In this document: positions 1-4,953 of the stretch, one piece after another
How the letters are laid out: each line of letters begins with the position of its first letter
Numbering within the stretch: the first letter of the stretch is position 1
From: Candidatus Babeliales bacterium
GTDB taxonomy: Bacteria; Babelota; Babeliae; Babelales; JACPOV01
Length of the DNA: 5,351 nt
Assembly (NCBI GenBank): GCA_020050475.1
Contig: JAGVKP010000093.1
Location: forward strand, 1 to 5,351
Direction: 5' to 3'
Notes under the pieces: generated by a model
Seen by the model: the letters and a program-made list of their open reading frames with translations, nothing else
Databases searched by the model: none
What the model was told of the DNA's origin: nothing
Translations under genes and position numbers: made by a program

Positions 1-46
1 CGATCTTGCTTTAAATTACGAGTAAAACTGCCTGAATGTTACATAG

Positions 47-75
47 AATGTAAGTTGCTTTTGCTTATTTGTCAA
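47..75 (-). promoter_or_regulatory. Possible leftward promoter downstream of recF
   Basis: On the minus strand a perfect TTGACA (plus 70-75), 17 nt, then TACATT (plus 47-52; four of six matches) point out of the left edge, with a start site near 40. It lies just after the recF stop and could drive a gene outside the window. An imperfectly placed inverted repeat TTACAT-AGA-ATGTAA (39-53) covers its -10 element. Confidence 0.4.
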
Positions 76-87
76 ATCGTACAAAAT

Positions 88-1233
88 TTATAGTGCTCCA
101 GCGACCACCTGTTCATCAGTTACGATGCTAGATGCCTCGCCCGATAGAGGTCTGTCCGTTTCTATCTGAATGCGTTGGCAATCATGGCTGGAAAGGAGTT
201 TTTCAAAAAAACCGACCTCCTGGGGAGAGGTAAAAAAGGTCTGGCATGCCAGGTGCCTTATAAGCTGCAAAAGACGGCGTGCCGTCGGCTCATCAAAGTC
301 GTTCATAAAATCATCAATAAGCAGTATCGCAGGCCCCTGGACGCGCTTGAGCTGTTCAAGCTGCGCGAGCTTCAAGAGTACTAAAATGAGCTTTTGCTGC
401 CCTCGCGACGCAAAATGCTTGGCAGGCTGCCCTTGAAACCGAATTTCAAGATCATCAAGGTGCGCGCCAAAAAGAGACCTGCCGAGCGCATATTCTTGCA
501 TTGCGTAAGCACGATGCTTTTCAAACCAAACATCGAATGATTGCCCATATACCGACGATTTGGCTCGATATGAAAGTTCAATGACGGGAAAATGAGCACC
601 ATAGTGCTGCGCAAGAACGGCAAAATGCTGCTGAATGTCTGCTAATAAGGTACGTCGCACACTCTCAAGCACCATAGAAAGATCAAAAAGCTGCTTGGTC
701 CACACAAGATACGAATCATCGATCTGCCGCTCAGTTCGCTGTAAGATCGCGTTACGATTTTGCACTACGAGTTTGAGTTTTTTTAACTCTTTTGCTTTTT
801 CCGGTTGCTCAAGGAGTACTGCCTGATCCATAAAAAGTCGTCGTTCATCAGGGCCATCCTTAATGAGCATCAGATCATCCTGCGTTAACGTAATGATGCG
901 ATAGTACTGCACAAGTTGCTTATATGACTCAACAGACTGTTGATCAATCTTGACCAGTTTTTTTCGATGAGAAAAACCAACCTGTACCTCATGTTCGCTC
1001 CCCTCATGCTCGACCGTCAATTTAATAAAAAAGTGAGATTGGTCAAATCGTACCAGCTCGCGCGGCACATGGGTCCGAAAAGAGCGTAAATAGCACGCAT
1101 AATGGAGCGCCTCAAAAAGTGACGTTTTTCCCGATCCATTGGCGCCGGCAATCAAGACATACGGTGCGCTAATGGCAACCTGATAGTCAGAAAAACAGCG
1201 CACATTTTTGAGCTGGAGGGAGGTTATACGCAC
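88..1233 (-). CDS. recF: RecF, DNA replication/repair ATPase (SMC/ABC-like)
   Basis: RecF binds single-strand gaps and dsDNA-ssDNA junctions and, with RecO and RecR, loads RecA at stalled forks; it acts in the cytoplasm. The 381-residue product has the usual RecF length and motif order: N-terminal beta strand MRITSLQLKNVRCF, Walker A GANGSGKT at residues 30-37, the RecF-type GPDERRLFMDQ at about 127-137, GAHLDDLEI at 256-264 (family form GPHxDD), the ABC signature-like SRGQQK at 276-281, and Walker B LLIDD at 304-308. The D-loop reads NDFD (311-314) where RecF usually has SELD. The start is GTG (plus-strand CAC at 1231-1233). It lies 7 nt after the dnaN TGA stop with only a weak GAGA Shine-Dalgarno overlapping that stop, so translational coupling to dnaN is likely. 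The stop is TAA. No convincing intrinsic terminator is visible between the stop and the window's left edge. Confidence 0.96.
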   Translation of the reverse strand: MRITSLQLKNVRCFSDYQVAISAPYVLIAGANGSGKTSLFEALHYACYLRSFRTHVPRELVRFDQSHFFIKLTVEHEGSEHEVQVGFSHRKKLVKIDQQSVESYKQLVQYYRIITLTQDDLMLIKDGPDERRLFMDQAVLLEQPEKAKELKKLKLVVQNRNAILQRTERQIDDSYLVWTKQLFDLSMVLESVRRTLLADIQQHFAVLAQHYGAHFPVIELSYRAKSSVYGQSFDVWFEKHRAYAMQEYALGRSLFGAHLDDLEIRFQGQPAKHFASRGQQKLILVLLKLAQLEQLKRVQGPAILLIDDFMNDFDEPTARRLLQLIRHLACQTFFTSPQEVGFFEKLLSSHDCQRIQIETDRPLSGEASSIVTDEQVVAGAL

Positions 1234-1240
1234 AAATTTC

Positions 1241-2362
1241 TCAAGATTGCGGTTGCGTCGGCGAAATAGGCATTACCAGATAAGTAATCTGATACGACTC
1301 TTTTTCAGCCTCAAAAATTATGGGCTTTGCTGCATTTTTTAAATAAACGGTTATCTTTTCATCAGAAAATGCTTGAAGCCCTGCAAGTAGGTACGGTGAA
1401 TAAAAGCGAATATCAAGGCGAGCGGCTTTAAACTGATCAAGCGAAAGCTCTTCTTTAATTGATCCAACCTCTTTATTTTCCATTGCTACATGCAATCGCT
1501 CAGCTTCAAAACCAAACTGCGTCGCTAAAAACTGACCTGAAAGAAGGCATGACGTGCGGCGCAAGGTCTTTAAAAAATGCGCGCGATCAAGAACCGCCGG
1601 CACAAAATCTTGTCTTTCCAAAATAGCACCGTAGTGCGGAAACTGTTCAGCAAGTAATTTAGTAAAAAAGTTAAAACTCTCGCCGGAAAACACGAGCTGA
1701 TTGCCACATATGCCCAAAAAAAGCATCGGCTGCGAAACGTTTTCAAGAATTTTTTTCAGCTCAAAAACTGCGCGTCGCGGTAGCAACCAGCGCTGCGGCG
1801 TTTCAAGTTTATAGCTACTGGTACGCGCTTGCGCCAAGCAATGGCCGTCGGTCGTAGTCATTTTAAGCGCTTGTTGGTCAATCTCTAAAAAGAGCCCATT
1901 GAGCGCTGGATTTGCATTATGAGGCGGAATCAAGAACGCAACTTTATCAACCAGTTCGACAAAAAAAGATGCCTCAAGTTGCATAAGATTTTCAATGCGC
2001 TCCGGAAATGGCGGAAATGTCTGCGCATCTTTAATATGAAGCCCGACATTAACGGCACCTGATTTGATAAAAAACTGATTATTTTTCAGTGAGCATTCGA
2101 TTTCCCCTTCAAGCTCTTTTACCAAATCAAAGACTCGTTTACCGGGCACTAAAAACGAGGTCTCATCAAGCGAGCTTGAGTTGACGCGGCAGCTTGACTG
2201 TAGGCTCACTTCAAGATCAGTACTTTTCAGCACGAGCTCGCGATGACCAACATGAAAGAGAATATAAGAGGTCGTATCCAGTGTTGTTCGTTTTGAGCAT
2301 ATCGGTTGCATTGATGAAAGAATTGAAAACAGCTCTTTTTGATCAACTAAAAAGGTGGCCAT
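1241..2362 (-). CDS. dnaN: DNA polymerase III subunit beta (sliding clamp)
   Basis: The beta clamp forms a dimeric ring on DNA that tethers polymerase III and other clamp-binding proteins. The product has 373 residues, normal for the family (about 365-380), and the three-domain pattern is recognisable: LVPGKRVFDLVKEL near 71-84, NPALNGLFLEI near 151-161 and TDGHCLA at 171-177 (domain 2 start), LLPRRAVFELKKIL at 193-206, FPHYGAIL at 241-248, and the C-terminal tail YLVMPIS at 361-367. Peptide-cleft positions differ from E. coli: Cys175 sits where HRLA has Arg, and Ala246 where FPDYRRV has the second Arg. The ATG is preceded by AAGGA (plus strand TCCTT, 2367-2371) with 4 nt spacing, and a near-consensus promoter lies further upstream. 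It is the first gene of a dnaN-recF operon. dnaA is not the adjacent upstream gene. Confidence 0.97.
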   Translation of the reverse strand: MATFLVDQKELFSILSSMQPICSKRTTLDTTSYILFHVGHRELVLKSTDLEVSLQSSCRVNSSSLDETSFLVPGKRVFDLVKELEGEIECSLKNNQFFIKSGAVNVGLHIKDAQTFPPFPERIENLMQLEASFFVELVDKVAFLIPPHNANPALNGLFLEIDQQALKMTTTDGHCLAQARTSSYKLETPQRWLLPRRAVFELKKILENVSQPMLFLGICGNQLVFSGESFNFFTKLLAEQFPHYGAILERQDFVPAVLDRAHFLKTLRRTSCLLSGQFLATQFGFEAERLHVAMENKEVGSIKEELSLDQFKAARLDIRFYSPYLLAGLQAFSDEKITVYLKNAAKPIIFEAEKESYQITYLVMPISPTQPQS

Positions 2363-2397
2363 GAGATCCTTAACTATTTTTTTGCATGCATACTCTC

Positions 2398-2426
2398 TTG
2401 ATTATAACGACTCAAAAAAGTATGGT
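2398..2426 (+). promoter_or_regulatory. Possible promoter of the DOT1-like gene, overlapping the dnaN promoter
   Basis: On the plus strand TTGATT (2398-2403), 17 nt, then TATGGT (2421-2426) is a weak but correctly spaced sigma70-like element. It would start transcription near 2433. It overlaps the opposing dnaN promoter almost completely. Both hexamers match consensus at only four positions, so this is a tentative call. Confidence 0.35.
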
Positions 2427-2429
2427 CAA
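2401..2429 (-). promoter_or_regulatory. sigma70-type promoter of dnaN-recF
   Basis: Read on the minus strand, TTGACC (plus 2424-2429), 17 nt, then a perfect TATAAT (plus 2401-2406). Transcription should start near 2394, giving a leader of about 32 nt before the dnaN ATG at 2362. Five of six -35 bases and all six -10 bases match the sigma70 consensus with ideal spacing, and the site faces dnaN. Confidence 0.85.
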
Positions 2430-2464
2430 AATAATCGGATCTTTAAAAACGAGAGTCAGCCACT

Positions 2465-3175
2465 ATGAACTATTCGGTAGTTGCCAATGGGTGTCTAGTC
2501 AGTGCGATTGCTTGCGCTTTGAGTTTTGCTGGATCAAAAGATCCTCAACTTAACGCTGAAAAATTGATTAGTAACGAACTTTATAACCAGGTGAACGGTT
2601 TTTCTATTGGTGAAGATGAACGATCAACCATTCATGCACAAGGTGGCAACGCGACGTATGGCGAGATCACGTACGCCGGCGCACAAGAACTTCTTGATGA
2701 TTTAAAACTTACCAAAAAAGATATCTTTTACGATCTTGGTTCTGGTGTCGGTAAATTGGTTACACAAGTAGCGTTGAACACGCCAGTAGCAAAAGCAGTC
2801 GGTGTCGAACTTTCGCCAACACGGTTTAATCATGCGATGGACGTAAAAAAAGAGATTGAAAAGCGCCGCCTTTTAAAAAATACCAAGCTCAGCTTTTTAA
2901 ATGAAAATATTTTAACAGTACCTGTATCAGATGCTACCGTGGTCTTTATGTGCTCAACCTGTTTTTCAGATGAGCTGATGCGCAGCCTGACTGATAAACT
3001 GAGCAAACTCAAAAAGGGGGCACGTATTTTAACGCTGCGCAAAATGCCAGAGCCGCATCCCTTTACGCTCATCAAAACGTATCAATTACCGATGACCTGG
3101 GCACACAACACCGCCGTCTATCTTTACCAACTCACCAACTCGATTGACAGGACTCTAAAACAGTTTAAATTATAG
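2465..3175 (+). CDS. DOT1-like SAM-dependent methyltransferase with N-terminal export-like segment
   Basis: This 236-residue protein looks like the catalytic fold of DOT1, the class I methyltransferase that modifies H3K79 in eukaryotes. Visible motifs in order: TYGEI at 64-68 (DOT1 YGET/YGE element), FYDLGSGVGK at 88-97 (motif I, SAM glycine loop; DOT1L has FVDLGSGVGQ), GVEL at 113-116 with Glu115 placed to bind the SAM ribose, VVFMCSTCFSDEL at 159-171 (aligns with DOT1L VIFVNNFAFGPEV), LKKGARIL at 182-189, and MTWAHNTAVYLYQL at 210-223 (aligns with VSWTGKPVSYYLHTI). The DOT1L Asn pair is Cys163-Ser164 here. Residues 1-22 are hydrophobic and end in small residues (ALSFA-GS), like a signal peptide, but lack a basic n-region; AIAC at 14-17 is a poor lipobox. 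The ATG follows a weak GAGAG (2451-2455) at 9 nt. Substrate is unknown. A non-histone methyltransferase sharing this fold is possible. Confidence 0.85.
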   Translation: MNYSVVANGCLVSAIACALSFAGSKDPQLNAEKLISNELYNQVNGFSIGEDERSTIHAQGGNATYGEITYAGAQELLDDLKLTKKDIFYDLGSGVGKLVTQVALNTPVAKAVGVELSPTRFNHAMDVKKEIEKRRLLKNTKLSFLNENILTVPVSDATVVFMCSTCFSDELMRSLTDKLSKLKKGARILTLRKMPEPHPFTLIKTYQLPMTWAHNTAVYLYQLTNSIDRTLKQFKL

Positions 3176-3178
3176 CTT

Positions 3179-3200
3179 GCGGCTCTTAAGAGAATGCCGC
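3179..3200 (+). terminator. Weak stem-loop after the DOT1-like gene
   Basis: GCGGC (3179-3183) pairs with GCCGC (3196-3200). An inner TCT/AGA (3184-3186 with 3191-3193) closes a TAAG loop, leaving an AT bulge. It lies 4 nt after the stop codon, but the following bases (GTTAATAATTTC) are only a loose T-rich run, so termination would be partial. It may instead be an mRNA 3' or intercistronic hairpin. Confidence 0.3.
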
Positions 3201-3247
3201 GTTAATAATTTCTCACTTCAAGCGTATAGCAGTATTTATAAAGCAGC

Positions 3248-4321
3248 ATGCACAGGTTACTTTTTCTCATTCATCTTTTAGTTGCCACCTCTCTATCGCT
3301 TCAAATTTTTGCAACCAAAGGGCTTTTTGACGAAAAGATTAGGGATATTCTGGGATCGCACGTACTTAAAGAGTATCTCATCAATTTAGCTGATCAGCCG
3401 GATGAGTATTGTGCTCGAGAGGTTGAAAAAATTAAGCAAAAAAAGATGAGCGTCAAAGAGTTCATACAGCTTGGCATGCAAGAGCAGCTTAAAAACTCAG
3501 CGCTCAAAGTTGACCGTATTGATTGGCAAGAAACCACCCCTATTCAGGTAGAAGAATTTTTCAAAGAGCTCCAGAGCATACAAACGATTACCCAATCTCA
3601 TAATGCATTTGTCAGCTTTCACCCAGAAAAAGATTTTACCGAAGAGCAAAAAAACGTTATTAGAAAAATACATGCGGAGTCAGCTTATTTAAGAAAAGTT
3701 CCTACGACCATTACTACCGAGCCCCTTGAAGCACGACAAACTTCTCAGGTAACTTTTAAGATACGCTGCTACAGAACTATGGATACTTTAACAAAACGTG
3801 AATTTAATATGCTCAGGATACATATATTTGTAAACGAAAACATCCTAAAAAATACTGATGGCTATGGACTTTCTATCCTTGAAGGTGGCATACGCCATGA
3901 ATTTTCACATGCAAGGACGTGGGCTGAAAATGAATTAGCTGAGATGTCATTGCACAAACGCTCATCCTCACTGATGACAAAACTATGGTACGGCGAAAAA
4001 AAAACAAATCATTTTAAGCGCGCCTGTGAATATCAAGCCGACCAGCTACCCGCTGCAGAGTCGGCCCAAGCTGCTGCATCAATAGAGTTTGTACTTCGTT
4101 GGCTTGCCCAATCAAGCAATGAAGTAACGTTAGATGCTCTTGCAAAGAAGAACCCAACAGCAGCCCGTTTGGCGCGAAGCCTTTGTCGGTTATTAGGCGA
4201 CAAAAATAATACGCATCCTTCTTTCAAAAAGCGAATTGCCTGCATTGTCGCGATTAAAAAATTACTCATCGCTGAAGACAATTTAGCTACAAAGCGTTCA
4301 TTTCTAGGCAAAATCTTCTAG
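3248..4321 (+). CDS. Exported M48-like zinc metalloprotease
   Basis: The 357-residue product begins with a clear signal peptide (MHR, then a Leu/Ile-rich core, likely cleaved at IFA-TKG near residue 22), so it should act outside the cytoplasm. The C-terminal half carries the M48 signature: HEFSH at 217-221 (HEXXH; His217 and His221 bind zinc, Glu218 is catalytic), EYQAD at 261-265 (the ExxAD element; Glu261 is the third zinc ligand), and THPSFKKRI at 322-330, matching the conserved THP...RI segment of M48 proteases. No multi-pass membrane segments are visible, so it resembles soluble periplasmic M48 members (BepA/LoiP-like) rather than HtpX or Ste24. The region at 25-200 is charged and unassigned; no TPR repeat is evident. 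The ATG lacks a good Shine-Dalgarno. The 72-nt gap from the previous gene allows read-through co-transcription. The protease class is well supported, the substrate is unknown. Confidence 0.88.
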   Translation: MHRLLFLIHLLVATSLSLQIFATKGLFDEKIRDILGSHVLKEYLINLADQPDEYCAREVEKIKQKKMSVKEFIQLGMQEQLKNSALKVDRIDWQETTPIQVEEFFKELQSIQTITQSHNAFVSFHPEKDFTEEQKNVIRKIHAESAYLRKVPTTITTEPLEARQTSQVTFKIRCYRTMDTLTKREFNMLRIHIFVNENILKNTDGYGLSILEGGIRHEFSHARTWAENELAEMSLHKRSSSLMTKLWYGEKKTNHFKRACEYQADQLPAAESAQAAASIEFVLRWLAQSSNEVTLDALAKKNPTAARLARSLCRLLGDKNNTHPSFKKRIACIVAIKKLLIAEDNLATKRSFLGKIF

Positions 4322-4346
4322 TTGTATAAAAAAAGCGGCTGATTTT

Positions 4347-4375
4347 TTGGCAGTTAGCCCCCTTCATGGTAAAAT
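4347..4375 (+). promoter_or_regulatory. Extended -10 sigma70-type promoter of the 138-aa protein gene
   Basis: TTGGCA (4347-4352), a 17-nt spacer, then TAAAAT (4370-4375) preceded by the extended -10 TGG (4367-4369). Each hexamer matches five of six consensus bases. Transcription should start near 4382, about 53 nt before the ATG at 4435 and only about 4 nt before the palindrome at 4386-4403. Confidence 0.75.
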
Positions 4376-4385
4376 AGGATAGGGA

Positions 4386-4403
4386 AAAGCATTCGAATGC
4401 TTT
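4386..4403. repeat. 18-bp perfect palindrome at the predicted transcript start
   Basis: AAAGCATTCGAATGCTTT is an uninterrupted palindrome (9+9 bases). In RNA it would form a 7-bp stem with a TCGA loop, and seven T bases follow at 4409-4415 after CTACG. Placed at about +5 to +22 of the predicted transcript, it could be an operator for a dimeric repressor, a 5' stabilising hairpin, or a weak attenuator/terminator. The sequence does not decide between these. Confidence 0.7.
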
Positions 4404-4434
4404 CTACGTTTTTTTCATATTCATGGAGGTTATT

Positions 4435-4851
4435 ATGAATAGTTTCAAAAAAACAGTACTTTTATTTACAGCTTGTTCCTCAGTCGCCGCATTCGGTGTC
4501 GATGATGGTGCAGGTTTTCCAAAAATCGACGCTGGATCAAATGGTAAACGACTACCCAGTGGGCGCGTCTTTTATGCAAAAGAAGACAACCCGGGAATTA
4601 TCGGTTCGGCGCTCAATGGCGTAAAGTCGATTGACAAAACAATCGGTAACATCGTGTATGGTATCGTGTGTAAAGCTCACGAGCAGCCGCTTTTGTGTGG
4701 TGTGCCTGCCGTATGCGCAACCGGGTACGGGCTTTTTAAGCTCGTGCAGTTGACACCAAGTATTAAGTATTTGGCACCATTCGTCGGTTATATGGCTCTG
4801 AAGCTTGGGTTTGCTGAAAGCAAATACCAACGAAAACATCCGTTTGGTTAG
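4435..4851 (+). CDS. Exported small hypothetical protein (138 aa)
   Basis: I do not recognise this family. Residues 1-21 form a convincing signal peptide: basic n-region MNSFKK, hydrophobic core TVLLFTACSSVAAF, likely cleavage after AA or FG. FTAC at 11-14 is near, but not, a lipobox. The mature part starts acidic and Gly-rich (VDDGAGFPK), has a polar middle (about 30-70), then two hydrophobic stretches at about 85-108 and 112-126 that could be membrane helices or a buried helical hairpin, and ends basic (KYQRKHPFG). Cysteines lie at 79, 88 and 94 besides Cys14 of the signal. The start chosen is 4435, not the in-frame ATG at 4423, because GGAGG (4425-4429) sits 5 nt before it and would otherwise be coding. 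It has its own promoter, with an 18-bp palindrome in the leader, and a strong terminator follows. Confidence 0.85.
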   Translation: MNSFKKTVLLFTACSSVAAFGVDDGAGFPKIDAGSNGKRLPSGRVFYAKEDNPGIIGSALNGVKSIDKTIGNIVYGIVCKAHEQPLLCGVPAVCATGYGLFKLVQLTPSIKYLAPFVGYMALKLGFAESKYQRKHPFG

Positions 4852-4871
4852 TAATCAAATCTCAACTTTTC

Positions 4872-4908
4872 AGGCGTACCGGAAATGCTGGTACGCCTTT
4901 ATTTTTTG
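4872..4908 (+). terminator. Strong intrinsic terminator after the 138-aa protein gene
   Basis: AGGCGTACCGG (4872-4882) pairs with CTGGTACGCCT (4888-4898), an 11-bp stem with one G-T wobble around an AAATG loop. A T-rich run, TTATTTTTT, follows at 4899-4907. It begins 20 nt after the stop codon and fits a rho-independent terminator on the plus strand. Confidence 0.9.
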
Positions 4909-4934
4909 ACCGCTTTTAGTAGGGTACCAATAAT
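4906..4934 (+). promoter_or_regulatory. Probable promoter of the right-edge gene
   Basis: TTGACC (4906-4911), a 17-nt spacer, then AATAAT (4929-4934), each matching five of six sigma70 consensus bases. The start site would be near 4941, giving a leader of only about 13 nt that still includes the GAGGAG Shine-Dalgarno (4943-4948). The -35 element overlaps the T tract of the preceding terminator. Confidence 0.6.
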
Positions 4935-4953
4935 TACCACCCGAGGAGTCAAA

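Noticed and set aside
170..826. Plus-strand open frames of 63-88 codons
   Set aside because: They are antisense to recF, whose motifs run continuously through the same bases; their translations are low-complexity and show no domain.
2363..2464. Replication origin beside dnaN
   Set aside because: No DnaA-box-like TTATCCACA repeats or AT-rich unwinding array are present in this 102-bp gap; it is accounted for by promoters and leaders.
4338..4360. Hairpin GGCTGA/TTAGCC as terminator of the metalloprotease gene
   Set aside because: The stem is short with a G-T wobble, the loop is long, and C-rich sequence rather than a T tract follows; the bases fit better as the -35 region and spacer of the next promoter.
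4423..4434. Upstream in-frame ATG as start of the 138-aa protein (142-residue version)
   Set aside because: The GGAGG ribosome site lies within these four codons and is ideally spaced for the ATG at 4435; the signal peptide also begins properly there.
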